Numbered from the stretch's first letter, positions 45,052-57,199 are shown. The stretch: 64,000 nt of DNA from Okapia johnstoni (GCA_024291935.2 CM044314.1:21364001-21428000), one strand, 5' to 3'. Numbers and translations are program-made. Notes: generated by a model from the sequence alone, not told the origin.

Positions 45052-45272
45052 TGTGCTAAGTCTGCTTCATTTGTGTCTGTCTTTTTGCAACTCTATGGAC
45101 CTTAGCCCCCCAGGCTTCTCTGTCCTTGGGATTCTCCAGGCAAGAATACTGGAGTGGGTTGCTGTGCCCATCTCCAGGGGATCTTCCCAACCCAAGGATT
45201 GAACCTGTGTCTTTTATGTTTCCTGCACTGGCAGGCAGGTTCTTTACCACTAGCACCACAGGAAGTCTCAGG
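45052..45272 (-). mobile_element. Bov-tA SINE
   Basis: 'gggattctccaggcaagaat', 'ggatcttcccaacccaagga' and 'ttctttaccactagcaccac' in reverse, with a small insertion ('ttttatgtttcctg') in the head. Confidence 0.93.
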
Positions 45273-45274
45273 AT

Positions 45275-45755
45275 TTTGCTGGAATACCCCAGAAGACACC
45301 CAGGAGGAGATCTGCTGACTGCTATGTTGCTGCCATAATAAACATTGTGAGTCATGAAACCAAGAGCCACAGTTCATCTGGGCCTTCATTTGGTGTCAGA
45401 GCATAGCTTGAAGCATCTTTATACAGGTATGCCCTCAACAGTCCCCAGTGATGATGGGAAACCTCTTCCACCACTAGGAAGGACTACAGAGCAGAACTTT
45501 TATTAATCTGAGGCATGTTGAACTGGAGGAATGGTCTGTGATGCCTGAGCAGGATGTGTGGGAGCCCAGCTTCTGATTCATTTCATCCCTCCAATGGCCA
45601 ATGGAATAGCAGGCACTTCCTTACATGGGAGTGTCCTTCAGAGCCCTGAGATACTTCCAGCTTGGAAACAGTAAAACTACCAGTGAGTCAGTCATTCTCT
45701 GCAAGTGAGTACACTGTCCTCAAACACACAAGGGGCCATCAAGCAGTGGTCACTC
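45275..45755. other. Unassigned sequence
   Basis: Nothing recognised. Confidence 0.4.
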
Positions 45756-45759
45756 CCCA

Positions 45760-45940
45760 AGCTTATGTAATTACCCAGGAAAACTCAGAGGTCCTACAGG
45801 AAACGTGTCTCCACATCTTGGGATTCTGGCAAATCATCCAACTTATCTAAGCTTCCAGTTTTCTTGTCTATAAAGTGGATATAGGAAAATCCAGATGGCA
45901 AAGACTCCTGTGAAGATTATGTGAATAGCATATGCAAAGC
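45760..45940 (+). repeat. MIR SINE
   Basis: 'ggcaaatcatccaacttatc', 'ccagttttcttgtctataaa' and 'gtgaagattatgtgaatagc' follow the plus-strand MIR from its centre to its 3' end. Confidence 0.65.
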
Positions 45941-45944
45941 CATC

Positions 45945-46240
45945 CTACGTCAGAAACACTCACCACATGGACCCATTGGTAATCATAGAAAGGAGGATTG
46001 GTGTGGACAGATGCAGAAACTCTCCGTGTCTAAGGGACAGGGATGGTGTTGTAGTGCATTTAGGGTTCCCACGCCCATACTGCCCAAGTGACCACCAAAG
46101 AGAAGAGTACCTCTTCACCCTAAAAATCAGCTCTAAGTCCTCCCCTCTCTTGCACATGAGAACTTGCTTTGCCATCAGAAGGCATTCTTGATTCATTACA
46201 GGTAATTTCTGCTGTGAAAGAAAGTAGTGTCGACTAAAAA
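45945..46240. other. Unassigned sequence
   Basis: Nothing recognised. Confidence 0.4.
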
Positions 46241-46243
46241 AGA

Positions 46244-46680
46244 TGCACAATGTGACAGTTGGGAGATAAGTTTTATTTGGGGCAAAATAGAATGAGGACT
46301 ACAGCCTGGGAGACAGCACTTCAGATAGCTCTGAGAGATGACTCCAAAGAGGCTTTGGGGGAAGGTTAATATATAAGATTCAGTGAAGGGGAAATTCAAT
46401 GCGATCAGGTACTTACTTTATGAAAGGAAAGTCACAAGGAGCTACTGTCACCATGAAGGGATTTAGTGCTATTCTAGATATGAGGAGATGCAAGGACTGA
46501 GATCATGAAATTAGTTCCTGAAAATATCTAACTATCTAAAGGCCTGTTCAGGAAATGAGAGGGAAAGTCAAAGTTTCTTTCTGAGTCTCTTGGGTATAGA
46601 TTGTTTTCAGCTCAAAATAATCCACGTGCTAAAGAGACATTTTGGAGTGACAGGTTTTGCTTCCCTACAGTTCCAAAACC
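46244..46680 (-). mobile_element. ERV LTR family B, copy 2
   Basis: Starts TGCACAA at 46244, with 'ataagttttatttggggcaa' (reverse AATAAAA), 'acttcagatagctctgagag' and 'tatctaactatctaaaggcc'. It shares this order with 30303-31270 and 47594-47930. The right border is set approximately by the next LTR. Confidence 0.7.
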
Positions 46681-46689
46681 AGCTGAATA

Positions 46690-47351
46690 TGAAACAGAAG
46701 GGAAGGGGACAGGGCACAACCTTTAAAAGAACGATACAGCCATAGGACATGACAAAGACTGGTTAGAACTGACTGGGTCCAAGATGGCAGATGATTTGAC
46801 TTCCAGTGTACCTTGAGCATCATTATATGCTCATTGTAGGCTTAGTGGTAAAGAATCCACCTGCCTAATGAGAGACACAAGGTTGATCCCTGGGACGGGA
46901 ATATCCCTTAGAGAAGGAAATGGCAATCCATTCCAGTATTCTTGCCTAGGAAATCTCATGGACACAGGAGCCTGGCAGGCCACCGTCCATGGGGTTGCAA
47001 AAGAATCCAACATGACTTCATGACTAAACAACAACAAAGCATAAGCTAAATGATACACCGACCAGCACCATGACAGTTCTGAGGCTGACCGTAAAAAGGC
47101 CAAAAAGTACGCAGAGGCCCAATTTCTGGACATCCTTTCCCTTTTCCAAAATGATTGGAATAATCTTCTCACTTTAGAGTATGAAATTACCCAGCCCATA
47201 AAAACCTAACCATGCCATATTTCAAAGATTTCTTGCCTTCTGAGATTGCCCTCACTCTGTCTGTGAAGTGTGATTCTCTCTAAATAAATCCACTTCTTAC
47301 CATCACTTCATCTCTAAATTCTTTTACAACAAAGCAAGAACTTCAAATTCA
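46690..47351 (+). mobile_element. ERV solo LTR, same family as 26012-26544
   Basis: TGAAACAG start and 'ttcaaattca' end align with the copy at 26012. It shares 'accagcaccatgacagttct', 'ttacccagcccataaaaacc' and 'aaataaatccacttcttacc' (polyadenylation region). It is interrupted by a Bov-tA at 46838-47035. Confidence 0.78.
46838..47035 (+). mobile_element. Bov-tA SINE in LTR
   Basis: 'ggcttagtggtaaagaatcc', 'ttgatccctgggacgggaat', 'ggagcctggcaggccaccgt' and a (CAA)n tail. It splits the LTR. Confidence 0.92.
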
Positions 47352-47590
47352 CTGGGAACAAATAGATGTTTTATAAACTTCTTTTCCTGACTTCTTGGTG
47401 GAGGTTCTAACAGAATCGCATATACAGCAGGAAATTTCTGAAATGTAAACTTTTCACCAACCATCCCACCAAAATTGTTCTTTTTTTTAATTGTAATTTG
47501 AAAGTGTTGGTTGTAGAGAGTTTAGAAAATGCTGAGAGATATAGAAAAGGAATACTGTAATTAACTTCAATCTCAGGGCTGTTGACTGAA
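47352..47590. other. Unassigned sequence between LTRs
   Basis: Nothing recognised. Confidence 0.4.
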
Positions 47591-47593
47591 AAA

Positions 47594-47930
47594 TGCACAA
47601 CTTCAAATTTGAGAGCTATGTTTTATTTGGCAGATTTACTGAGGACAATAGGCTAGGATAGAGCTTCTCAGATAGCCGCCAGAGACTGTTCCAAAGAGGT
47701 AAGTGAGGAACCGGATATATAGGAGCTTTAGTTGGGGGGAGGGGGGAATCTGGTCAGAACATTAAAAGATTACCAGTAATCATGAAACAGACATCTCAAA
47801 TTAATGATTTTATTTTTTTGTTGTGTATGAGAAGATGTGACAGTTTGAATGTATTGAAATTATTCCTTTGGTATGCATCTTAACTATCTAGGACCACTAT
47901 CCTATTTTTCTCCACTCTGAATTCCCTCAG
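47594..47930 (-). mobile_element. ERV LTR family B, copy 3
   Basis: TGCACAA start, 'gagctatgttttatttggca', 'gagcttctcagatagccgcc', 'agactgttccaaagaggtaa' and 'gcatcttaactatctaggac'. It is 0.9 kb shorter than the block at 30303, which contains two SINEs. Confidence 0.68.
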
Positions 47931-47934
47931 AGTG

Positions 47935-48490
47935 GGGAAGGGGGAATGATTGAGTTATTCCTGACACCAATCCCTGATAGCAGCAATTCTTAGGCCTTTT
48001 TATTTTATCATTCACCTCTTTGAAAATCTGTTGAGTCATGAAATCCTCTTCCCAAGGAACAAAAAAATACAGATCAGTTGTACACATGTAGAATTGTGCA
48101 TACAATTTCAGAGGATGCCCATTAAAAAACCCCATGTCAAGAATACATAGTCTAAAGTGAAACGTTCTTTAGTATAGTCATCATGGCTCCCAGGACTACA
48201 GGGGCTGATGGAACCTAATTTGACCTTCTCATCTCTCCTGCTGGATCTAGGTTCACAGTCTTCCTGTCTGCTCCCCTGCCGTCTTTATGGACTTGAACAG
48301 CATCCCCTGCCTGAACCATCCATCCTCTGGCAATCCAGTCTCGGCTCCTCCTATCCCCTCTCCCTCCACACAGTAGGATGGGCCATAGGCTACACCCCTC
48401 CAGCTCTCAGAGAAATACCCAAGTCATAAAGTGAATACCCCATTTCCAAACCACAGCCTCTGTACACAGCTTTCTTCTGTCTTCTCATAC
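47935..48490. other. Unassigned sequence
   Basis: No gene or repeat recognised. Confidence 0.4.
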
Positions 48491-48494
48491 ACCT

Positions 48495-49085
48495 CCTTAT
48501 TCAATAACAGCTTTTTTGAGCTATAATTAACATGTCATAAAATCCACTCCTATAAAGTATATCATTCAGTGGTTTTTAGTGTATTCACAGGGTTATGCCA
48601 CCACCATCATCAGGAAACTTTATAAAAAGAAACCCCATACCCAGGAGCAGTCATTCCCTGCCCCTCACTAGCATGCTTTCTGTTTCCATGAATTTTCCTA
48701 TTCTGAATATTTCATGTAAATTTGGAGTATTTCATACAATATGTGGTCTTTTGTGCCTGGCTTATTTTGCTTAGCATAAAATTTTCAAACTTTATCCACA
48801 TTGTATCAAGTATCAGAACCTAATTCTTTTTCACGTTCACATAATATTCCATTGCATGAACATATCACATTTTGTGTGACCATTCATCCACATAAAGATA
48901 TTCAGGTTGTTTCCATTTGGGGGATAGTATGAATGATGCTGCTGTGAAAATGTGTATGCAAATTTTTTTGTGGCATATGTTTCTATTCCCTTGGGCATAG
49001 ACCTAAGAGTGGATTTCCATCCTGCCTTGCATGCAAATATTTACCATATTTATATAATCATTCTTCTATTGAATTTAACCATTCT
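48495..49085 (-). mobile_element. L1 3' end
   Basis: A reverse L1 3' UTR ('cttttttgagctataattaa', 'cattcagtggtttttagtgt') followed by the end of ORF2 in reverse ('cataatattccattgcatga', 'ttcaggttgtttccatttgg'). Confidence 0.85.
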
Positions 49086-49089
49086 GCTG

Positions 49090-49318
49090 CTACTGGATAT
49101 TTAGGGTCTTATCAGAAATGAGGGAGTGGGTCATCTAGTTTATCTCTAAGGTCTATCCCAGTTCTAAAACCTCACCATATTTGGAAACCATTGGTCTCCC
49201 TGTGCCTCGGTGTTCAACCTGTAACTCTCCTGTTCATCTCTGGTGTGTCCATCTTCGACCTCACTGAGTATCCCACAGGGTGAAAGCTGATGGGTATTAT
49301 ATGTAAAGGCTACAGTTT
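49090..49318. other. Unassigned sequence
   Basis: Nothing recognised. Confidence 0.4.
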
Positions 49319-49321
49319 ATG

Positions 49322-49530
49322 TGTTGTGTTAGTTGCTCAGTCATGTCCAACTCTTTGCGACCCAATGGACTGTAGCCCACCAGGCTCCTCTGTCCATGGG
49401 ATTCTCCAGGCAAGAATACTGGAGTGGGTTGCCATTCCCTTCTCCAGTACTATCTTCCCAGACCCTGGATTGAACCTGGGTCTGCTGCATTGTAGACAGA
49501 TTCTTTACCACTTGAGCCACCATAGGAGCT
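49322..49530 (-). mobile_element. Bov-tA SINE
   Basis: A well-conserved reverse copy: 'gttgctcagtcatgtccaac', 'gggattctccaggcaagaat' and 'ttctttaccacttgagccac'. Confidence 0.96.
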
Positions 49531-49586
49531 CTACAAAGGGTACAATAGATACAGAGAAGCTCTACAAGGGGCTACAATGGGTACCA
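49527..49586 (+). repeat. Short tandem duplication
   Basis: 'gagctctacaaagggtacaa' is followed about 30 bases later by 'gaagctctacaaggggctac' with 'aatgggta'. These are two imperfect copies of one unit next to the SINE. Confidence 0.7.
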
Positions 49587-49589
49587 GCT

Positions 49590-49960
49590 ATTACGTTTTG
49601 TGCTCAATGCTTTTGACAATGTGGAATATGATCTGGAGACAATAATTTCTTCCAATAGATTTAGGATCTGCCACCACAAAAGTCCTTTCAGTTTGAAGGA
49701 TTTTTCCACCTCTGGGAAGCAAAATCCACTGAAAGTCGGTCTCTATGGGAAGCCTACTTATGTCCAGCAAATAAAATTCAAGATACCATAACACAGTCCG
49801 GAAGCCTTGATTACACTGTTGGTTACAAAGGACCATAATGAACCAGGTGCCAGGGAGGGGAATGAGGATAATGGGAACAAATTGACCATAAAGGATTAGT
49901 ATAACTCTCATAAAGTAAGTTGATAAACATGAAAACCACAAATAAGAATGTCACTTTTGT
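49590..49960. other. Unassigned sequence
   Basis: The opposed open frames at 49591-49941 (reverse, 116 codons) and 49600-49791 (forward) have no recognised domain. Confidence 0.4.
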
Positions 49961-49964
49961 GGGT

Positions 49965-50365
49965 AGAATTGTGTTGTCCAAAATTCTTGTGTTGGAAGTC
50001 CTAAACTCCAGTACCTTAGAATGTGGCTATATTTGGAAATAGAGTCTTTAAAAGAATTGAACAAATTAAAGTGAGTTTTTCAAGTCTGACTTCAAGTTTG
50101 ATTGGTGTCCTTATAAAAAGGGGAAATTTGGACACAGAAACAGGCAAAGAAGGAAGACCATGTGAACATACAGGGGGAAGAATGACCATTTACAAGCCAA
50201 GGGGAGAATCCTGGAACAGATCCTTCTCCCACAGTCCTCAGAAGGAACTAATTCTGCTGACGTCTTGATCTTGGTCTTCTAGCCTCAAGAACTGTGAGCA
50301 ATAAGTTTCTGTTGTTGAAGTCATGCAGTCTGTTACATCAGCCATAGCAAGCGATTACAGATCCA
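49965..50365 (-). mobile_element. MLT1-type MaLR LTR
   Basis: 'cagtaccttagaatgtggct', 'ggtgtccttataaaaagggg', 'agaccatgtgaacatacagg', 'cctcaagaactgtgagcaat' and 'cagtctgttacatcagccat' match a nearly complete MLT1 in reverse. Confidence 0.88.
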
Positions 50366-50369
50366 TCAG

Positions 50370-50845
50370 TCATTCTACGCATAAAAGAGTACTGGGGGGA
50401 AAGTAGTTTTGCTTTTATTTCTAAAACTGTTTTAAAACAGCACAAGACCCTCTATCATTCTAATGCATCTTTTTTGTTTGAAAAATCCATTCTGATGAGA
50501 CGTTAGTGAAATAACTTCTGTCCAAGAAATGTGAGCCCTCCTCTAGCATGAAGGAGCAATTTAAAGCCCAAACGGTCTTGACATAAGACAACTATGACTA
50601 GTTCTCATCCTCCACCAGTGATCAGCCACCTCCAGTGATGTTGCTCTGGCTCTTACCACATTCATCATAAACTGTTCCCTGTTGGTGGTCTTCTAAATTA
50701 TTACATGCTCCCATTATAGAAGCAATATTACTGAAAGTTGGAAAAAAATTAGAAGATAAAAATCTTCAAACAACCCTAACCTCCCAACAAAAGTATAATT
50801 TATGTTTTATTTTATATGTTGTTTATATTTTGATATACACATATA
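50370..50845. other. Unassigned sequence
   Basis: No gene or repeat recognised. A (TTTA)-rich end precedes the L1. Confidence 0.4.
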
Positions 50846-50847
50846 CC

Positions 50848-52868
50848 ACATTAACAAATTGAAAAATAAAAACCATATGACTATCTCAATAGATGCAGAG
50901 AAAGCCTTTGACAAAATTCAACACCCATATATGATAAAAACTCTCCAGAAGGCAGGCATGGAAGGAACATACCTCAACATAATAAAAGCCATATATGATA
51001 AACCCACAGCAAACATTATCCTCAGTGGTGAAAAATTGAAAACATTTCCCCTAAAGTCAGGAACAAGACAAGAGTGCCCACTCTCACCACTACTATTCAA
51101 CATAGTTCTGGAAGTTTTAGCCACAGCAATCAGAGAAGACAAAGAAATAAATGGAATCCAGATTGGAAAAAAAGTAAAACTCTCACTGTTTGCAGATGAC
51201 ATGATCTTCTACATAGAAAACCCTAAAGATACCACCAAAAAATTACCAGAGCTAATCAATGAATATAGTAAAGTTGCAGGATATAAAATTAATACACAGA
51301 AATCCATTGCATTCCTATACACTAACAATGAGAAAACAGAAAGAGAAATTAAGGAAACAATCCCATTCACAATTGTAATGAAAAGAATAAAATACTTAGG
51401 AATAAATCTACCTAAAGAAACAAAAAACCTATATATAGAAAACTACAAAACACTGATGAAAGAAATAAAAGATGACACAAATAGATGGAGATATACACCA
51501 TGTTCATGGATTGGAAGAATCAATATAGTGAAAATGAGTATACTACCCAAAGCAATCTACAGATTCAATGTAATCCCTGTCAAGCTACCAGCAGTATTTT
51601 TCAGAGAACTAGAACAAATAACTTCTCAATTTGTATGGAAATACAAAAAAAAACCTTGAATAGCCACAGGAATCTTGAGAAAGAATGGAACTGGAGGAAT
51701 CAACCTGCCTGACTTCAGACTATAGTACAAAGCTACAGTCATCAAGACAGTATGGTACTAGTACAAAGACAGAACTATAGATCAATGGAGCAAAATAGAA
51801 AGCCCAGAGATAAATCCACACATCTATGGGCACCTTATCTTTGACAAAGGAGGCAAAAATATACAATGAAGAAAAGACAATCTCTTTAACAAGTGGTGCT
51901 GGGAAAACTGGTCAACTACTTGTAAAAGAATGAAACTAGGACACTTTCTAACAACATACATGAAAATGAACTCAAAATGGATTAAAGATCTAAATGTAAG
52001 ACCAGAAACTATAAAACTTCTAGAGAAAAACATAGGCAAAACACTTCTGACATAAATCACAGCAAGATCCTCTATGACCCACCTCCCAGAGTAATGGAAA
52101 TAAAAGCAAAAATAAACAAATGGAACCTTATTAAACTTAAAAGCTTTTTCACAATGAAGGAAACTTTAAGCAACGTGAAAAGACAGCCTTCAGAATGGGA
52201 GAAAATAATAGTAAACAAAGCAACTGACAAAGAATTACTCTCAAAATATACAAGCAGCTCATGCAGCTCAACACCAGAAAAATAAATGACCCAATCAAAA
52301 AATGGGCCAAAGAACTAAACAGACATTTCTCCAAAGAAGACATACAAGTGACTCCTCAACATCACTCATCAGAAAAATGCAAATCAAAACCGCAATGAGG
52401 TACCATCTCACACTGGTCAGAATGTATGCTAGCAAAAATGTCTACAAACAATAAATGCTGGAGAGGGTGTGGAGAAAAGGGAACCCTCTTACACTGTTGG
52501 TGGGAATGCAAACTAGTTCAGCCACTATGGAGAACAGTGTGGAGATTCATTAAAAAACTGGAAATAGAACTGCCATATCACCCAGGAAACTAGAAATGAA
52601 AGAGACACATGTACCCCAATGTTCATCGCAGCACTGTTTACATTAGCTAGGACATGGAATCAACTAGATGTCCATTGGCAGATGAATGGATAAAAAAGTT
52701 GTGCTACTTATACACAATGGAATATTACTCAGCTGTTAAAAAGAATGCATTTGAATCAGTTCTAATGAGGTGGATGAAACTGGAGCCTATTATACAGAGT
52801 GAAGTAAATCAGAAAGAAAAACACCAATACAGTATATTAATGCATATTATATGGAATTTAGAAAGATG
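50848..52868 (+). pseudogene. L1 ORF2 reverse-transcriptase remnant
   Basis: The open part runs to 51659. Its reverse-transcriptase motifs are motif [13 protein letters not shown], motif [13 protein letters not shown], and the catalytic FADD at 51189-51200. The frame then fails in a run of A's at about 51645-51654 (KYKKKP, then stop), where one extra A would explain the shift. The downstream C-terminal text, including a CWWECK-type cysteine motif near 52493 and YTMEYYSAVKKN at 52710-52750, is still recognisable in another frame. The endonuclease domain is absent through truncation, so the copy cannot move by itself. Confidence 0.92.
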
Positions 52869-53218
52869 ATAACGATGAACCTATGCGTGAGACAGAAAAA
52901 CAGACACAGATATAGAGAACAGACTTTTGGACTCTGTGGGAGAAGGCGAGGGTGGGATGATTTGAGAGAATAGCATTGAAACATGTATATACCATATATG
53001 AAATAGATGACCAATCCAAGTTCAATGCATGAAACGGGGCACTCAAAGCTGGTGCTCTAGGAGAACTCAGAGTGGTGGCATGGGGAGGGAGGTGGAAGGG
53101 GGGTTCGGGATGGGGGACATGTGTACACCCATGGCTGATTCATATCAATGTATGGCAAAACCATCACAATACTGTAAAGTAATTAGCCTCCAATTAAAAT
53201 AAATTAATTTAAAAAACT
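50848..53218 (+). mobile_element. Young ruminant L1, 5'-truncated
   Basis: 2.4 kb from inside ORF2 to the 3' end. The 3' UTR at 52870-53218 ends with 'gtaattagcctccaattaaa' and an A/T-rich tail. It is the least diverged L1 in the window. No TSD could be fixed, because both flanks are A/T-rich. Confidence 0.93.
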
Positions 53219-53229
53219 CATTTTATTGA

Positions 53230-54408
53230 CCAAGACATCGATGAAGTCATTGATCTCCTTCCTAGTTTCAATGCATGAAAAAGCAATGAAGTTGAAAATA
53301 GTTACTAAGTCAACAGCATCTCATCACTGAAGTTAAGATATAAAATATTCATGAAAACCTAACTACAAAATTTAATTGTGATTATTCAGAAGATCATACT
53401 AGTACAAAGTCGATCTACAGATGATATTGGGATAAGTGAAGTTAGCAAAGTCACTAGATAAAAAGCCAATGTACAATAATCAGTGGTATTTTTATATATT
53501 AGCCACAAATGATAAGAAAATAAATGTTTAATAATAACACCATGCCTAAAAGAATCAGAAAAATATTAAATACCTGTTACTGTATAGTAAATAGTGATAT
53601 TAACCAGGGACATATAGGCCCCTTGCACTATTTACTATAAAACGCTACTGATTAAAGAAGACCAAAATATATGAAAGCAAAGATTGTGTTTGGGGATGGA
53701 AGCCAAGATACTGTTAAGACAGATTTACAGATTCAGTGCAATCTCAATAAAAACTCCAGCTGGTGGTTTTGGGAAATTTGAAAAGATGATTCAAAATTAA
53801 TATAAAATGTATCGAACTAATAAAAGCAAATACAGTCTTGAAGAATGCAATTAGAGATGTTACAGTACAGATCTCAAGACTCAAAACTGTAGAAATAAAG
53901 ATTGTGGCACTGACAAAAAGAATGTCAGTAGACAATCAGGATGAAACAGAGAAGCAAGACATGATCACACTTACACGGTTGTTTTGGTTTATGAGAAGGT
54001 ATCACCGTCAGGAATGGCAAAAGAACAGTCTTTTCCATAAGTAGTGTTCTATCAATTACATATCCAAATAAAAATATGAGTAGTGATTCATATCTCTCTG
54101 CATACACACAAATCCATTTTGAGTAGAATGAGGACCTAAATATAAAAAGGGAAACAATAAAGCTTTTATGAGGTAAGTATCAAGCAAATATTTTCATGAC
54201 CTTCAGGCCGGCAAATATTTCTTAAACAGGGCATAAGTCACTAATATAAAATAAAAGATTGATATTTTGGACTATATTAAAATTAAGAGTGTTTCTTCAT
54301 CAAAAACTGGTAGGTATCTCATTTCATCAAACATTGTTATCTAACATATACATATATATGTATATATATATATACATATATATATGTATATATGTATATA
54401 TGTGTGTA

Positions 54409-54450
<42 letters not shown>

Positions 54451-55140
54451 CACCATTAAATAGTTGGTTTCAGACTATATAAAAGCTTTTAAAATCCAAT
54501 AGAAAAAAAAGATAACTCCATTTAAAAATGTGCAGTTTACCTGAACAAGCACTTCAACAAAAATATCCAAATGTCTAACAAATATATCAAAGTTATCCAA
54601 ATCTATTGATTGGTGGTAGAAATGCACATTGGTGGTAGCAGAGCCACTTTGGAAGAAAATTTCTTATAAAACTAAATATGCTCTTACCATATGATCCAGC
54701 AATCACGCTTCTTGGTATTTACGGAAATGAACTGAAACCTTGACATTCATGCAAAAGCCTGCACATGGATGCTTGTATCAGCTGTATTCATAAACTGCCA
54801 AAACTTGGAAGCAACTAAGACGTCCTTTAGAGATGAATGGATCAACAATGGTGCATCTAATGATGGAATATTATTCAGTGATAAAAAGAAATGAGCCGTC
54901 AATCATGAAAATAGATGGAGGAACCTACATTTTTTTTAAGACTAAAGGAAAAGAATCAAGAAATAATTTTGCCTCTAGTTTCTCAGAAGCAAGGGTGTGT
55001 GTATTTGTGTCACATTTTTCAGTTAAGAAGCCACATGGGGGAATCCCATTTTTAAGACAAGGAGAGAGAGAGGGTCAAATGCAGAAGGGATCTTTTTCTT
55101 AATGAAAAACAAAATCTCTGCCTTAAAAGCTGGAATCCTG
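53230..55140 (+). mobile_element. Old L1 ORF2 fragments
   Basis: 'gtgaagttagcaaagtcact', 'ttcagtgcaatctcaataaa', 'atgatccagcaatcacgctt' and 'aatggaatattattcagtga'-type text follow the ORF2 order with gaps. It is interrupted by the microsatellite at 54345. Confidence 0.72.
54345..54451 (+). repeat. Compound (TA)n/(TG)n microsatellite
   Basis: Alternating CATATA/TATGTA units, then TG repeats, then TA repeats. The first part is near-palindromic. Confidence 0.97.
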
Positions 55141-55144
55141 GTAT

Positions 55145-55645
55145 TTTGTCATGTTCATTGAGTTATTCCCTAGAAGCAAATCACATTATTTCTAAAAAGT
55201 TTGGGAACTACTTTTTGCCATGGATGAATAATGTTACTCTGGAAAGCCCCAAATCAATTCCTAGCCCTGTTTTCAGTGGGCCTGTCAAGAGCAGATAACA
55301 TGTCCAAACATACTTCAGCTACAGATTTACTGAAAGTAACTTCAGGGCACCCTTAGAGTTCATTGAGCAAGAATACCGGGATAATATATATATATATATA
55401 TATATAAAACCCTTGTGTAAATCAGATTTCTATTTTCACTGCATAAATATTTCAGAGGCCCCTAGGTAGATCTCCACTGAGGAATTACTGCTGCTATGTG
55501 GCAGGCCTCCCTCATCCTCAGGCAACAAGACATACCTGGGAAGCATAAAACTCCATGTCCTGCATACTGAGGATGCCTATGTGTCAAGAAACAGTAACCT
55601 TTATAGAGGTAAAATGCATGTGTACCCCAGGTATAAAAAACAAAT
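55145..55645. other. Unassigned sequence with (AT)n
   Basis: Nothing recognised except the AT dinucleotide run at 55384-55406. Confidence 0.5.
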
Positions 55646-55649
55646 TTAA

Positions 55650-55912
55650 GATTACCAAGGGAGAAGAGGGGAGAGGTAAATTGGGAGATTGGGATTGACA
55701 TATACATACTGCTGTATATAAAACACATAACTAATAAGAACCTACTGTACAGCACAGGAAACTCTACTCAATATTCTGTAATGACCTATATGGGAATACA
55801 ATCACATCCTATAGATAGATATACGTATACATATAACTGACTCACTTTGCTATACACTTAAAACTAACACAACATTGTAAATCAACTATACTCTAAAAAA
55901 AAAAAAAAAAGC
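55650..55912 (+). mobile_element. L1 3'-UTR with poly(A)
   Basis: 'acctactgtacagcacagga', 'cttaaaactaacacaacatt' and 'tgtaaatcaactatactcta' followed by a 16-base A-run. Confidence 0.88.
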
Positions 55913-56135
55913 TTGTATTAAATGAAAAAACTGAGTGTGTTCCCTTTGAAGAAACTCAGCATGCTGACCCCAAGCAAAAGATAACCTTCATAAGTAAAAT
56001 GAAGGAAGTGCAGCATCATGGAAATCATTAGAAAGGAAAAGGCTTTTTCACAGAAACTTAGAAGAAATGTGCCAACTAATTTGAAAGTTTACAAGATATT
56101 TACTTCTGAACATGAATTCTGATTCACTTGTCGTT
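55913..56135. other. Unassigned sequence
   Basis: Nothing recognised. Confidence 0.4.
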
Positions 56136-56139
56136 ACTG

Positions 56140-57062
56140 TTGCTGTTGTTCAGTCGCTAAGTCATGTCCGATTCTATGTGACCTTATGGACTGCAGCCCT
56201 CCAGGCTCCTCTGTTCTCCACTATATCCCAGAGTTTGCTCACATTTATGACCCCTGAGTTGCTGATGCTATCTAATCATCTCATCTTCTGTCAACCCCTT
56301 CTTTTTGCTTTCATTCTTTCCCAGCAACAGAGTCTTTTTACAATGAGTCAACTCTTTGCATCAGGCAGCCAAAGGATTGGAGCTTCAGCTTCAGTCCTTC
56401 CAATGATTATTCAGTGTTGATTTCCTTTAGAATTGACTGGTTTGATCTCCTTGCTGTCCAAGGGACTCTCAAGAGTCTTCTTCAGCACTACAATTCAAAA
56501 GCATCAATTCTTCACTTCTCAGCCTTCTTTATGGTTCAACTCTCCCAACCATACATGACAACTTGAAAAACCACAGCTTTGACTATATGGACCTTTGTTG
56601 GCAAAGCGATGTCTCTATTTTTTAGTATGTTATGTAGGTTTGTCATAGCTTTTCTCCCAAGGAGAAGCATCTTAATTTTGTGGCTGCAGTCACCATCTGC
56701 AGTGATTTGGGAGTATAAAAAAATAAAATCTGTCACTGTTTCCATTGTTTTCCAATAGAGTGATGGGACCAGTTGCCATGATCTTCATTCTTTGAATGTT
56801 GAGTTTTAAGCCAGCTTTTTCACTCTCCTCTTTCACTTTCATCAAGAGTCTCTTTAGTTCCTCTTTGCTTTCTGTCATTAGGGTGATATACCATCTGCAT
56901 ATCTGAGGTTGTCGATATTTCTCCCAGCAATTTTGATTCCAGCTTGTGATCCATCCAGCCTGGCATTTCATATGATTTACTCTGCATAGAAGTTAAATAA
57001 GAACAGTGATAATATCCAGCCTTGTCATCCTCCTTTCCCAATTCTGAACCAATCAGTTCTAT
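56140..57062 (-). mobile_element. BovB LINE 3' part
   Basis: A reverse BovB from its 3' end ('gttgttcagtcgctaagtca') through 'cagggactctcaa'-type text at 56460 to the reverse-transcriptase region near 57060. Reverse frames at 56536-57041 show SEKAGLKLNIQRMK and SDMQMVYHPND in place of an intact frame. It is 5'-truncated. Confidence 0.93.
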
Positions 57063-57064
57063 GT

Positions 57065-57198
57065 CAGGTTCTGTTGCTTGTGATTCACTAATAGGTGCTA
57101 AGTAATATTATTTTATTTTCCTTTGCAAATGATCTTAAACCTCAATATCTCTAGTTTGATATCTTATAGCTCCTGTTTGTGAGAATTATAAATTTCAA
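57065..57198. other. Unassigned spacer
   Basis: Nothing recognised. Confidence 0.35.
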
Positions 57199-57199
57199 T

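Noticed and set aside
54259..54459. Ile/Tyr and Cys/Val repeat protein
   Set aside because: Translation of the TA/TG microsatellite.
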